DNA of 64,000 bases from JBHHUI01 sp965248775 (lineage in GTDB: Bacteria; Chloroflexota; Anaerolineae; Anaerolineales; JBHHUI01). This document shows positions 36,030-45,835 of the stretch, piece by piece; the first letter of the stretch is position 1; the number at the start of each line of letters is the position of its first letter. The notes below the pieces were generated by a model that searched no databases, was not told the origin of the DNA, and worked only from the letters and a program-made list of their open reading frames with translations. Location: contig OZ252150.1 of assembly GCA_965248775.1 (NCBI GenBank), positions 6,200,001 to 6,264,000 of the forward strand, given 5' to 3'. The translations under genes and the position numbers were made by a program.

Positions 36030-36585
36030 CTTTTCTATATTTAGGGCTGAGGAGCAGGCTGGCGCCGATCACCAGCGACACCACGTGGTGCATCCAGGGG
36101 AAGTAGAAACTGCGACTCATCAGGGCTTGGGCAAAGCGGCCTAAGCTCCAGATTACGATGAGCCAGCCGATGAGGGAGGAAAAGTTGGGGGATCGAGCTA
36201 GGCCGAATCCAATGGCCGCGTGACCCAGGAAGGACAAGCGCACATAAGCCATCTTCAGCATGTGGATAGAAGCGCCGATGATGACAAAGGTCGTGACTCC
36301 TATAATCTCTGCGGCCACGATGAGCACGCCGCCTTTGAAGTACATCAACGCGCCGATCACCAGCCAGGCCGCTCCCCGCGAGCCACGCAATGCATACGAG
36401 AGCAGGAAGAGGCCGATGGCTGTGAGCACTACGGCCAATATGACGAGGCCTCGTTCCAGCACGTGGCGCGGGTTACCCAGTAGGGCGGCATCCCTCATGT
36501 CGCGAGTGAAGTAGAGCAAGGCTCCGAGGATGAAGACCAGAAAACTGGCCACCAGCACCAAGCCGGTGAGGCGGGTTACTGTCAT
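36025..36585 (-). CDS. Hypothetical multi-pass membrane protein
   Basis: 186 residues from ATG 36585 (AGGA upstream); an in-frame extension to 36627 is less likely. About six hydrophobic segments (TGLVLVASFLVFILGALLYF, VILAVVLTAIGLFLLSYAL, VIGALMYFKGGVLIVAAEII, then two more near the C-terminus). Resembles DUF4345/DUF4386-type small membrane proteins in layout only. Function unknown. Confidence 0.65.
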   Translation of the reverse strand: MTVTRLTGLVLVASFLVFILGALLYFTRDMRDAALLGNPRHVLERGLVILAVVLTAIGLFLLSYALRGSRGAAWLVIGALMYFKGGVLIVAAEIIGVTTFVIIGASIHMLKMAYVRLSFLGHAAIGFGLARSPNFSSLIGWLIVIWSLGRFAQALMSRSFYFPWMHHVVSLVIGASLLLSPKYRKG

Positions 36586-36771
36586 AGGCAGGATTCCTTG
36601 TGAGCGGGATGTTCCAGGTACTGGCATAAGTCAGATAATGGAACGAAAAGTTACGCTAGTTTATCGTCGCTGAACAGGTCGGAGAGGGTGAGCGCCCACA
36701 GGGAAAGCATCTCTTGAGGCCGGACTGGTGGTAGATACGCTCCGAGAGCGCTAATACGCCTCTGGGTGGGC

Positions 36772-37680
36772 TCACTCCGCTAGCTGCCCCTCCGTTGTTG
36801 GGTCAGATTGGAGCGTTTGGCCGAGCAGCGCCAGACTTCCAAACATTACCAGCAGCAGGATGTATTCGATCCAACTTGGCAACTCCTCATACAAATAAAC
36901 GCCAGTTTGCAATTTGTAAATCCAACTTATGGTTAGCCATAGTGGTATCCAAACTCCGGCAAGAAATGGCAGGCTATTCCACCGGGCGAAGGGCTTTTCC
37001 CGTAGCGCAGCGATCCCGAACAGCGCCAGAAATGCAAACTGTACAACCAGCCCCAATCTGAACACCCCCCACCATCCGTCCGCCTGGGTGAATGCCAATC
37101 CGATGATAATAATGGAGATGCCACCGCCTGCGATGGACAGCAACAGACTGGTCTTACCAAATCTCCCAACACGATTCCCATAGTGCAGAAGAAGCCCCAA
37201 TACCCCGACATTCAACAGGAGAAATCCGCTGAGGAACAACATCATATCTACACCTTCGGAAATGGAGCGCAGCAGGTTGAACTGCGCTGTCGTCACAGAG
37301 CCGAAAAAGTCATAGTAGAGCCGCCGGATGCTGCCTGGTTCTGCGAGAACACCAAGGGGTATGGCCAAAGCTCCTAAGATCATGCCCCAGCCACTCAGAC
37401 GGATAAACTTTTCTCGTGTCATTTCTACACCTCGCTGTAAATGTTCCTCGACCACGGTCTTGAACAGGTCGAAGAGTGTGAGCGCCCACAAGGAGAACAT
37501 CCCTGGTGGGCCGCTGTGACGGTAGGTTCGCAGACATAAATTGCCGAAGACTTGCGCCATGTGTGCTCCGTACTCATGTCGGAAGCGAGATGGATAAGCT
37601 AACAAGAGCAGGCGGTACAAAGCTGCCGAAATAGAGATCGAGCGTGGATCTCTAGTGGTGTTAGGCATCTCGGTTCTCAT
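36772..37680 (-). CDS. PadR-associated membrane protein with permease-prefix-like N-terminus
   Basis: 302 residues. Residues 20-90 (YRLLLLAYPSRFRHEYGAHM, then LWALTLFDLFKTVVEEH) match the short soluble segment found at the start of many PadR-linked permeases. Six or so membrane helices follow. The start codon is one base after the PadR stop (TAGGATG), so the pair is a two-gene operon. Function unknown. Confidence 0.7.
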   Translation of the reverse strand: MRTEMPNTTRDPRSISISAALYRLLLLAYPSRFRHEYGAHMAQVFGNLCLRTYRHSGPPGMFSLWALTLFDLFKTVVEEHLQRGVEMTREKFIRLSGWGMILGALAIPLGVLAEPGSIRRLYYDFFGSVTTAQFNLLRSISEGVDMMLFLSGFLLLNVGVLGLLLHYGNRVGRFGKTSLLLSIAGGGISIIIIGLAFTQADGWWGVFRLGLVVQFAFLALFGIAALREKPFARWNSLPFLAGVWIPLWLTISWIYKLQTGVYLYEELPSWIEYILLLVMFGSLALLGQTLQSDPTTEGQLAE

Positions 37681-37681
37681 C

Positions 37682-38044
37682 CTAAGCCGCTCCGCTGAGA
37701 ACTTGTTTGGCGCGCGCGGCGGCGAGCAACGCGGATAGTCGTTGAGCTTCAGCCTCTAGAACGTGCCGGCCCATTCCCGACAAGCGATAGTACCGGCGTC
37801 GCTGGTCGTCCAACTCAGGATCCGGGCGATCGTCGCTCTCTTCGACAAGATTTGCTGCCAGCATGCGTTTGATTGAACCGTATAGGGTGCCAGGTCCCAT
37901 TTTCACCTTGCCCTCGGCGCTGGCTTCGATTTCCAACATGATGGCGTACCCATGCTTGTCGCCGTCGGCGAGCGCTAACAGGATGTGAAACACTGCGGGC
38001 GTGAGGGGGAGGAAATCTTCAGGTGATTTGGTCGTCGATGGCAT
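37682..38044 (-). CDS. PadR-family transcriptional regulator
   Basis: 120 residues from ATG 38044, with AGGAG 7 bases upstream. Winged-helix PadR signature: LLALADGDKHGYAIMLEIE, MGPGTLYGSIKRMLAANLVEE and RRRYYRLSGMGRHVLEAE. Likely autorepressor of itself and the adjacent membrane protein. Two candidate operator motifs lie upstream. Confidence 0.9.
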   Translation of the reverse strand: MPSTTKSPEDFLPLTPAVFHILLALADGDKHGYAIMLEIEASAEGKVKMGPGTLYGSIKRMLAANLVEESDDRPDPELDDQRRRYYRLSGMGRHVLEAEAQRLSALLAAARAKQVLSGAA

Positions 38045-38404
38045 ATTTACTCCTATAGAACAGTTCAATTTGTAGAACTGTATGACAAAACGAGAAACCG
38101 TCTCTTGTATCAGCTACAGATATATTGTCAACGGTTATATCCGCTACAGATATAATATCGTGAATTTCGGAGTGTGTCAAGAGGGAGATCCCGGCACGGT
38201 GAAGGGAATATGAATTAGCCCGAGTGGTTTGTTCTGTGAAGAGGGTGCGGGTCTGCGGAAGCCCAACTGTTTTGAGCGGGACCGCAAATGTGCGCTTGAA
38301 AAAGTATTAGAAGGCTACATTCGCTGCTCTCACCTGTGGTGTATCAACCAGCATCAGCTACCAGACTTTACTCATCGGGGTGACTTCAGATTGCGGCATT
38401 GACT
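38045..38404. other. Intergenic region holding the PadR promoter
   Basis: 360 bases. The part nearest the PadR gene (to about 38160) contains a dyad, a direct repeat and a TTGACA hexamer, described separately. From about 38165 to the next gene I see no coding sequence, RNA gene or repeat. Confidence 0.5.
38060..38154 (-). promoter_or_regulatory. PadR promoter with dyad and direct repeats
   Basis: A perfect dyad ACAGTTC-N8-GAACTGT lies at 38060-38081, 16 bases upstream of the padR-type start. Further up, TATATCTGTAGC occurs twice (38113-38124, 38143-38154, 30 bp apart, as read on the minus strand) on either side of a TTGACA hexamer. The spacing suggests operators around the core promoter and an autoregulatory site. 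Assignment is inference. Confidence 0.45.
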
Positions 38405-38881
38405 TCAGGTATGCAGATCAGCTATGTGCTCGGTGCGAGTGGCTTCGGCATTGGTCGCTCCGAGATGAGATTTGAGCATCTGTAAGCCGCATTCGCCATT
38501 TCTTTTTGCATTGCCGATAAAAAGGCGGATCGCGAAAATCATCGCAGGCGGCGGAGATGCTTCACCTATCTCTGTGAGGCACGTGCCACCTGTCACGGAT
38601 TCGAAAATGTAACGTAAGACAAATGGATAAGGTCCTGATTCGGATTGATAGGCGACGACACGATCTTCTTCATATTCACTGACGATCGAATCGCTGTCAA
38701 ACTTCCAGAATATAAATCGACCCGTGACGCGATATCTCGAGCCTACATTGATCGGCTCATCTGAGAGGGGAGTGATCTCACCGCTGCGGTGCCACTTTGA
38801 GCCATGTTTAGGATCGGTGACAAACGCGAATACATCCTCTACTGAGCGATTGACGATAATGCTCGTTTCCCATTTGGCCAT
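38405..38881 (-). CDS. SRPBCC (START/polyketide-cyclase-like) family protein
   Basis: 158 residues. N-terminal TSIIVNRSVEDVFAFVTDPK is the SRPBCC signature; VGSRYRVTGRF and YIFESVTGGTCLTEIGEA fit the helix-grip fold. Binds an unknown hydrophobic ligand. Stand-alone gene, no operon partner evident. Confidence 0.8.
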   Translation of the reverse strand: MAKWETSIIVNRSVEDVFAFVTDPKHGSKWHRSGEITPLSDEPINVGSRYRVTGRFIFWKFDSDSIVSEYEEDRVVAYQSESGPYPFVLRYIFESVTGGTCLTEIGEASPPPAMIFAIRLFIGNAKRNGECGLQMLKSHLGATNAEATRTEHIADLHT

Positions 38882-39015
38882 CTACACATCTCCCTTCGTT
38901 CTTAATCTGGGGTGTCAAGGTGTTGGAGGCACGCGCCTTACCTGGAGTATTGTCATTTTAACTTAGCTCTTATAGCCTCATCGACATTCCTTAGCATGGC
39001 CGAGTGAGGATGTTT

Positions 39016-41100
39016 TTATATGTCCCCATTGATGCCGTACACTAGCGCGTCTGTGGCAACACAACTCTCTGGCCCGCAAATAACTGGGTTGACGTCCAGT
39101 GACAGTAAAACATCGGATAGGGAATCAACCAGAATAGAAAACCGACACAAGCACTGCAACAAAGCTCCCGCGTTCGATGATTTATTTCCGCGGTAGCCCT
39201 TCAACAGAGTGTAAATCTTTAATTTACTTACAAGGCGAGCTGCCTCTTCTTCATCGAAGGGCGCTAAAGCGACCACGCGATCCGCAACATATTCGATTAA
39301 GGTGCCACCCGCAGCTACTATCACCACGGGCCCAAATTGTTGGTCCCGGATCATGCCAAAGGCAAGCTCAATACCGGGTTCGACCATGGACTGGACGATG
39401 ACCCGCTCTCCCAATCCTGCGGATAACTCTTTATAAGCTTCACTGAGCGCTTGTTCGTTCCAAAGATTGAGATACACGCCGCCCACATCCGTCTTGTGAT
39501 GCACACCTTGCGATGCTGTTTTCATGGCCACTGGCCAAGTCAGCTCGCGAGCCGCTTGGTTGGCTTCTGTGGCTCAGTGGGCAAGACGGCTGGGTACCGT
39601 TGGAATGCCGAAATCCGATAGCAGCTTAAGTCCCTCATACTCATCCAATGCGGACCCTTGAACGAGTCTCGTGCGCCAGCGTTGCACAGTTTCATGGTCT
39701 GCTTGATGGCTTAAGATGGCTACTGGGCGATTTTTAAATTCCCGGTAAGCAAAAACGCCTTTAACCGCCTGTAGACAAGTACTCGCCCCGTTAATCAAGG
39801 GGATCTCCGCCGAGGCCAAATCAGTGGCGAGATCATGATTGAAGCTGCCTGCGAGGCTGTTTAAGACTACCAGGGGTTTAGCGGATTTCTTGCCTACGGT
39901 TTTGGCAATCTCGACGAATTCCGGTATATACAGATAACGGTCCTGAGCATCGAATTCGAATAGACTAAGAGCGATATTCGGATCGTTCAGCAGAATTTCT
40001 AGGCAATCGTGAAACACTGCTGCGTAGTCATTTGTAAGTGGGCCAGCACAATCCAGGGGATTAAAGGGTTCCAGGCCGTGTGGCAGGCGCTTTGCCAAAG
40101 CCTCTGTTGTACGTTCGGTGATGCTGGCAAAGGGCAGTTTTATGTCGGCGGCTAGGTCCAGGAGTAATTCGCGCAAACCACCCGAATCTGTCACCGCGCC
40201 GACACCTCCCGGTCCCAGTGAGGCACACTGGGAGAGCAGGGCGGCTGTGGCGAGCAGCTCGTCCAGGCTGCGCACCCGCACCACGCCATAGTGCTCAAAT
40301 AATGCTTCGAATACGGAATCGTTACCCGCTATCGCGCCGGAATGGGTAGCTGCCAGCTGTGCACTTTGTGCAGTACGCCCCACCTTCAGCACTACGACAG
40401 GAATGTTCTTAGTATTGGCTTTTTCCAGAGCCTGTCTGAAGCCCACAGGATCGCGTACTGTCTCCATAAATAAGGCCACAACCCGCGTGCTGTCTTGGTC
40501 CAGGGCGTAATCTAGATAGTCGGCTATCGTGCAGCTGATTTCCTGAGCTGCAGAAACTACCATATTGCAGCGATAACGGAGATCATGGTTGGCCAGCTGC
40601 ACAAATACTGTGCCTGAATGGGTAAGCACGGTAATAGCGCCGCAGTGGTTATTCAATGGCGCCTGGAAGCTTATATGGGTATGAGCATCGAAGTTATAAA
40701 ATCCCATGCCATTCCTACCACACACCAGCAGCCCCGCTGATTGTGCTTTATCTCGCAGCCGTTGCAATAGTTTGGGTTCGTAGTCGTCTTCCAGGTAGCA
40801 ACTGTCGAAAATCACCAGCGCGCGGGTGCCAGTTGCAATGGCTTCATCGAATAAAGCCTCCATACGCTTGCCACCAACGCAGGCCACAGCCAGATCCACA
40901 GGACCGGGCACCTCGCCGAGGCTGGCATAGCGGGGTTTACCTTCTACAAACGAGTACTTGGGATTGACCGGGTGCCATGCCCCCTTGTAGCCGGTTTCAA
41001 GAAGTACCCGAACCACATCGTGACCGAAGCTGTCGGCATGGGGCGAGGCACCAATAATGGCGAGCGAGCGGGGCGCCAACAGAGGCTGCAACCGTTGCAT
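39016..41100 (-). pseudogene. Acyl-CoA synthetase (ADP-forming) with in-frame TGA
   Basis: From ATG 41100, 508 codons encode the CoA-binding domain (LAIIGASPHADSFGHDVVR), ligase domains with the phospho-His loop AATHSGAIAGND, and the start of the ATP-grasp linker (LLSDFGIPTVPSRLAH). Codon 509 is TGA (39574-39576). The frame continues directly with ATEANQAARELTWPVAMK and the ATP-grasp domain to 39016 (LSLDVNPVICG). Total 694 residues when read through, matching the 686-residue paralogue at 8662-10722. It is downstream of the CaiD-like hydratase by 14 bases. Confidence 0.85.
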
Positions 41101-41114
41101 CTGGGGCGTCTGGT

Positions 41115-41927
41115 TTACTTTCCCTTCCAGACGGGTTTGCGCTTCTCGGAGAAAGCGCGAGGGCCTTCGCTGTAGTCTTCGGAAAACAACATGCGTTCAA
41201 ATAGTGGTAAGCGACCCTTTTTTCTCCAGGATTTCTTGGTTTCGGCGAAGGATTCTTCGATGGTTAACTGAGAGAAAGTGCTTAAGACCTCTTTCGCTGC
41301 AGCCAAAGCCAAGGGTGCACCTTCGGCAATCTGCTGAGCCAAGCGCCGCGCTGTGGACATCAAATCTTGTGCCGCTACTACGTCTCTCACTAAGCCCCAA
41401 CGGGCCGCTTCCGCCGCACTCATCCTGCGACCGGTATAGATGAGATCGTTGACCACATGAGGTGGCAATATATGTGGTAAGCGCTGCACCGCGCCCGCAT
41501 CGGGTAGAAAACCCCGTTGCATTTCGGGCAAGAAGAATTCTGCGTGCTCTGCGGCGATAACGAGATCACAGGCCATTGCCATCTCAAAACCGCCACCCAC
41601 AGCATGCCCATTGATCGCGCATATGAGCGGTTTAGTCAATGTGAAAAATTCAGTGATGCCTCCTAAGCCTCCGGGGCCAAGATCGATGCTGTCGGGGATG
41701 GAATCCTCTGTTCCCGCTGCCACTTCTTTCAGGTCCCAACCGGCGGAAAAAATCTTCTCGCCCGTGGCAGTGATGATACCCACTATCAGTTCGAGATCAT
41801 CGTTTAGTTGCCTGAAGGCATCATAGAGCTGGATATTGGTTTGTTTGTTGATGGCATTGACCGGTGGCCGATCAAGGGTGATCTCGAGCACGCGCCCCGT
41901 ACGTTTTATATGTACAGTTTCCGACAT
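41115..41927 (-). CDS. Enoyl-CoA hydratase/isomerase, carnitinyl-CoA dehydratase-like
   Basis: 270 residues from ATG 41927, with GGAGG just upstream. Crotonase fold: AGWDLKEVAAGTE, NGHAVGGGFEMAMACD, FFLPEMQRGFLPDAGA, and C-terminal AFSEKRKPVWKG. Clear paralogue of 6269-7051. In operon with the broken acyl-CoA synthetase downstream. Confidence 0.85.
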   Translation of the reverse strand: MSETVHIKRTGRVLEITLDRPPVNAINKQTNIQLYDAFRQLNDDLELIVGIITATGEKIFSAGWDLKEVAAGTEDSIPDSIDLGPGGLGGITEFFTLTKPLICAINGHAVGGGFEMAMACDLVIAAEHAEFFLPEMQRGFLPDAGAVQRLPHILPPHVVNDLIYTGRRMSAAEAARWGLVRDVVAAQDLMSTARRLAQQIAEGAPLALAAAKEVLSTFSQLTIEESFAETKKSWRKKGRLPLFERMLFSEDYSEGPRAFSEKRKPVWKGK

Positions 41928-42076
41928 ATAGCCTCCAATTGCACTTCCTCGGACCCCCTGGGAATAGATAGGCATGAATTTAACAGTACCTTATCCATAA
42001 ATAAATCTCTCGCCTGTGTCAAACCACTAAAGCGCAGTGACGGACAAGCGGCTGCTCAGTGTTGTACAAGGTCGAA

Positions 42077-42511
42077 CTAATAACCGTCGCCCCACGAAGT
42101 CATCTTTTCGGGAGTGATCGTAACAATTGTTCGAAGTTCGGGCCAGCCGGCAATGTAATCTTCTATTCCATCTTCGGGAATGTAGTTTCGTGTGATGGTA
42201 CGGATTTCTTCCGAAATCCACGCATCGTCGCTGGTATCCACCTGCGCTCGGCCTTTAATTACAACACCGCCGAAAGGCTCTTCGTCTTCCTGGATTGAGA
42301 GCGACACGCGGGGCTCATTCTGCAAGTTCTTCACCCAGCGACGGCCTTCCAATGTCCATAAAAAGATTTTGCTGCCGTCATAGCGATACCACAGCGGCAC
42401 AACATGGGGCGAGCCATCCGGGTTGACAGTGCCCACGACTCCCAACAGGGGTGGGTCAGTACGCATAAGAAATTCGGTGATGGCTTGCTGATTGGACATT
42501 GAAGGCAACAT
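42077..42511 (-). CDS. PPOX-class flavin/F420-binding protein
   Basis: 144 residues. Split-barrel pattern: PPLLGVVGTVNPDGSPHVVP, IFLWTLEGRRWVKNLQNEPR and GVVIKGRAQV. Common among F420- or FMN-dependent PPOX proteins. AGGGAA precedes the ATG at 42511; gene is 11 bases after the SDR stop, hence the same operon. Confidence 0.8.
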   Translation of the reverse strand: MLPSMSNQQAITEFLMRTDPPLLGVVGTVNPDGSPHVVPLWYRYDGSKIFLWTLEGRRWVKNLQNEPRVSLSIQEDEEPFGGVVIKGRAQVDTSDDAWISEEIRTITRNYIPEDGIEDYIAGWPELRTIVTITPEKMTSWGDGY

Positions 42512-42522
42512 GTTAATTTCCC

Positions 42523-43302
42523 TTAGGTACGCAGCGAGTCAGAATCACCATCCACCGAGATGGCCTGACCGCTAATCTTCTTTCCGGCGGATGAGCAAAG
42601 GAAGAGAATTGTGTCGGCTATCTCTTCCGGTTTTATCAAGGTGCGCAATGAAGACTGCCGAAGGACTGCAGCGCGAAGCTCTTCAGGCGTCACACCTTTC
42701 GCGGCTGCTTCATGCTCGATGATGCCATCCATACGGTCCCCATCAATCGAAGCCGGACAAATGGCGTTCACGCGGATGCCGAATTCACCCAACTCCATTG
42801 CCAGGCTTTTGGTGAGGCCGATGACTGCCCATTTGGAGGCGGCATAGGGTGTGCGGAATGGATAACCGAACAGCCCGGCAGTAGAAGAGATATTTACAAT
42901 CGAGCCGCCGCCATTCGCTCGCAAATGCGGCACAACCCGGCGCGTGCAGTAAAACTGTCCATTCAGATTGACTGCCAGAGTACGCGACCAGTCTTCGTCC
43001 GAGACATCTTCAACCCGCGCGGTGGGACCCGATATACCCGCATTGTTAACCAGAACATCCAAGCCACCGAGATGTTCCAATGCTTCCGCAATGAAATGGT
43101 CAACTTGGTTGGGGTCCGAGACATCCGCTATAGTGGTTCCGATATCCGGGAATGTATTGTGCGCCTCGGTCAATCGCCCGGCCTCGATATCGCAGATGTG
43201 TACGCGCGCGCCGGCTTGGATGAAGTGCTTCGCGGTTGCGAGGCCGATGCCCGCACCGCCGGCTGTGATGGCAACTCGAAGTTCTGCTACTGAATAATCC
43301 AT
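42523..43302 (-). CDS. SDR-family oxidoreductase
   Basis: 259 residues, classical short-chain dehydrogenase. Cofactor loop ITAGGAGIGLATAKHF, acidic Asp after beta-2 (HICDIEAG, NAD preference), NNAG in LVNNAGISGP, catalytic Ser in VNISSTAGLF and YAASK. Substrate unknown; upstream of the PPOX gene in the same operon. Confidence 0.85.
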   Translation of the reverse strand: MDYSVAELRVAITAGGAGIGLATAKHFIQAGARVHICDIEAGRLTEAHNTFPDIGTTIADVSDPNQVDHFIAEALEHLGGLDVLVNNAGISGPTARVEDVSDEDWSRTLAVNLNGQFYCTRRVVPHLRANGGGSIVNISSTAGLFGYPFRTPYAASKWAVIGLTKSLAMELGEFGIRVNAICPASIDGDRMDGIIEHEAAAKGVTPEELRAAVLRQSSLRTLIKPEEIADTILFLCSSAGKKISGQAISVDGDSDSLRT

Positions 43303-43417
43303 TGCATCGATTCTGGCGGCTCTCTGTGGTGCTACACGATAGCATAGCTAAATTCGGGCTGTCAACTGAAAAGGAATTCCGAGATGCGTTGTCCGGAATC
43401 CGTTCCTGAAAGTGCCG

Positions 43418-43915
43418 TCAATTGCGACTTCGCAAAAAATAAACGAAATCTATATCTCCTGGCGAGGCGCCATACTGCGTAAGCAATGTGCCTGCCTCAC
43501 TGCGATGCTCTGTACCATGATTGACAACATGTATTAACAGATGCCACAGTACGTTCTCCCGAGGTTCCCCGCCAAATCTATTGTAGTGAACAAGACTCTT
43601 CAGGTTTTCATCATTTAGTCCATTTAGATATTCCACCATGGAGAGTTCTTCTCCATTCCAACGATCTCTTAGGGATTCGAGAGATGGGAATTCTTCTTGC
43701 GAGAGCAGGGCGGCAGGAGAAGTATTATTCTGGCAGCGTTGTCGCCAGAGCCATTCGGCACCGAGGATGTGAACGAGTGTGCCACGGAGGCTGCCGAAGT
43801 TACACGGTGCTGCGGCAGTAAACTGTTCAAGGTCAATTTTTACGGCGGATGTCAATATTTTTCTTGTTGCCCAGTAATTAAACTCAAAGAGAAGACGTAG
43901 GTCCTGGATATTCAT
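43418..43915 (-). CDS. DinB-family protein
   Basis: 165 residues. Four-helix DinB/YfiT fold with the metal-binding histidines in GTLVHILGAEWLW, LLIHVVNHGTEHRSEAGTLL. Commonly bacillithiol- or mycothiol-dependent transferase-like or of unknown activity. Single gene. Confidence 0.85.
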   Translation of the reverse strand: MNIQDLRLLFEFNYWATRKILTSAVKIDLEQFTAAAPCNFGSLRGTLVHILGAEWLWRQRCQNNTSPAALLSQEEFPSLESLRDRWNGEELSMVEYLNGLNDENLKSLVHYNRFGGEPRENVLWHLLIHVVNHGTEHRSEAGTLLTQYGASPGDIDFVYFLRSRN

Positions 43916-44022
43916 GAGTTGCTCCTAAATGCCCTGATTGCGGAAACTTTGTCATGGAGTCCGATGAAAAGTGTTCGTGGTGTTGTGGGGGGCGTGTTGC
44001 GATTCGATTGAAATTTTCACGG

Positions 44023-44172
44023 CTACCTTTCGATTTCGTCTGTGCCCCAAATACCAGCCGAAAATGAAATCGCGCCTACGACAAAGAATGTGAGTATCCA
44101 ACCCAAGGAAGTACTGATCGTCCAGGTCAGCCATGGGAAGAGCCGCTGATGCCAAGTGTGCTTTATTTGCAT
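44023..44172 (-). CDS. Possible small membrane protein
   Basis: A 49-residue frame from ATG 44172 with one or two hydrophobic segments (TISTSLGWILTFFVVGAISF) and an acidic end GTDEIER. No strong RBS and no recognisable family. It could be a real small inner-membrane protein or a remnant of a longer one. Confidence 0.35.
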   Translation of the reverse strand: MQIKHTWHQRLFPWLTWTISTSLGWILTFFVVGAISFSAGIWGTDEIER

Positions 44173-44686
44173 ATTGCCATCGCTAATTTTTATGAGAAAA
44201 CAACGCAGATTCGAATATTGACTGGCGAAATCTCACATGCTGGATGCTCACTAACTTACAACTATAAACGAACTCATGCATCCTGAGAACGACTTAATAT
44301 ACTCTCTCTGAATTCAACAGATAGGTGCAATTTGACTGATCCATAATCACACCTTATATTCCTGATATTCGGCATTGTAAGATACGCAGAGCGTTTATCT
44401 AAGAGAGGAATCGTCGTGATTATTACTGCACTCGTCATATTTGTTCAGCTGATAGGTAGCTATCTGCTTTTCTTCATTGTGGGCGGAGCGATCTTTGGTG
44501 CGCTTTCCTCGCCATCGAATTTCATTGTAGATAATGGCTGGGGTCCGGCACTTTTCGGCATCATCGGCGTATGGGGTAGGACATCCTCTAACCGTGATCG
44601 CTGGTATTGAGCGCTAGCGCTTGAACAAAAGCGGGTTCACTAGCAAACTCCTGTAATTGTGGTTTATGCAATGCAGGAGGGGGCCA

Positions 44687-45835
44687 ATGAACCCGGCGGA
44701 AGCATTCTGCCCGAATATCGATTGTGCGGCAAGAGGTCAAACTGGCGAAGGGAATATCAGCGTCCATAGTCAGCAGGAAAAACACTACCAGTGCGAGGTG
44801 TGCGACACGACCTTCGCGGCGACCAAAGGCACGCTTTTCTATCGCTTGCGCACTGACCCTAAGATCGTGATGTTGGTAATCACCTTGCTGGCCTACCCTT
44901 GTCGCGCCCGACAGGGTCGTGATGGTTGCCCGCGCCAGGCGATCGTGGCGGCTTTCGGATTGCACGAGCGTACAGTGCAGAGATGGTGGCGTCGTGCGGG
45001 AGAACGGTGCCATGCCATCCATGCGCATGTGGTCGGGAAAAGTCAGTTGGACTTGCAACAAGTACAAGCGGATGAGATCAAAGTCAAGACGCAACGCGGC
45101 ACGCTCTGGATGGCCATGGCCATGATGGTCCCTACGAGGCTGTGGCTGGGTGGCGTCATCAGTGCCAAACGTGACAAAGAGCTCATTCGCACGCTGGCCG
45201 AGCAAATCCGTGCGGTTGCTCTCGCGCGACCGCTCCTGCTGGCGGTGGACGGTCTGGCGAGCTATGTGGACGCGTTTCGAAAAGCCTTCCGGTCCCCCTT
45301 GCCACGCCGCGGTCCACACGGCCGACCTCAGCTGCTGTCCTGGCCTGACATCGCCATTGTACAAGTTGTCAAACAACGTGCGGCTGGCAAGTTGACTATC
45401 GACCGCCGCATCGTGCAAGGTGCACGTGAGATGATTACACAACTCATCGATGCCACCCAGGGCCGCGGCATGATCAACACTGCCTATATCGAGCGGCTGA
45501 ACGCCACGTTCCGCCAACGGTTGAGCTGCCTCGCGCGCCGCACTCGCCATCTGGCGCAACAAGCCGAGACCCTCGCCGCGGGCATGTTTGTCGTCGGCTG
45601 TTTCTACAATTTCTGTGACTATCATAAGAGCTTGCGGTTGCGGCTCTCGGTCGGCTCGCACGGATATCGTTGGGTGCAACGTACACCGGCTCTCGCAGCC
45701 AGTGTGACCGACCACTGTTGGAGCATTGCTGAACTATTGCATTTCAAAGTGCCGCCCCCGTGCTGGACGCCGCCCAAGCGCCGCGGGCCGCCTTCCAGGG
45801 AGACTTTGCGCCTCATGCAACGATGGTGCACATGA
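44687..45835 (+). CDS. IS1-like transposase
   Basis: 382 residues from ATG 44687 (AGGAGGG upstream). N-terminal zinc-ribbon (CPNIDCAARG, CEVCDTTFAA), HTH (AIVAAFGLHERTVQRWW) and DDE core (QADEIKVKTQ, LLAVDGLASYVDAF, TAYIERLNATFRQRL). Nine residues between LLAY and GCPRQ come from a hairpin insertion that keeps the frame. 8-bp target duplication agrees with the IS1 group. Confidence 0.8.
   Translation: MNPAEAFCPNIDCAARGQTGEGNISVHSQQEKHYQCEVCDTTFAATKGTLFYRLRTDPKIVMLVITLLAYPCRARQGRDGCPRQAIVAAFGLHERTVQRWWRRAGERCHAIHAHVVGKSQLDLQQVQADEIKVKTQRGTLWMAMAMMVPTRLWLGGVISAKRDKELIRTLAEQIRAVALARPLLLAVDGLASYVDAFRKAFRSPLPRRGPHGRPQLLSWPDIAIVQVVKQRAAGKLTIDRRIVQGAREMITQLIDATQGRGMINTAYIERLNATFRQRLSCLARRTRHLAQQAETLAAGMFVVGCFYNFCDYHKSLRLRLSVGSHGYRWVQRTPALAASVTDHCWSIAELLHFKVPPPCWTPPKRRGPPSRETLRLMQRWCT
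44896..44923. repeat. 28-bp hairpin element inserted in frame in the transposase
   Basis: Hairpin arms CCCTTGTCG / CGACAGGG with CGCC loop and TCGTGAT tail; 27 of 28 bases equal to 20426-20453. It adds nine codons between LLAY and GCPRQ without breaking the frame. Confidence 0.8.

Noticed and set aside
15401..39576. Reassigned or recoded stop codons (TGA/TAG as sense, selenocysteine)
   Set aside because: Both TGA and TAG occur internally, indels are also present, and TGA clearly ends genes in tight overlaps (for example the stop at 56619-56621 and at 30989-30991). Decay or sequence error is simpler.
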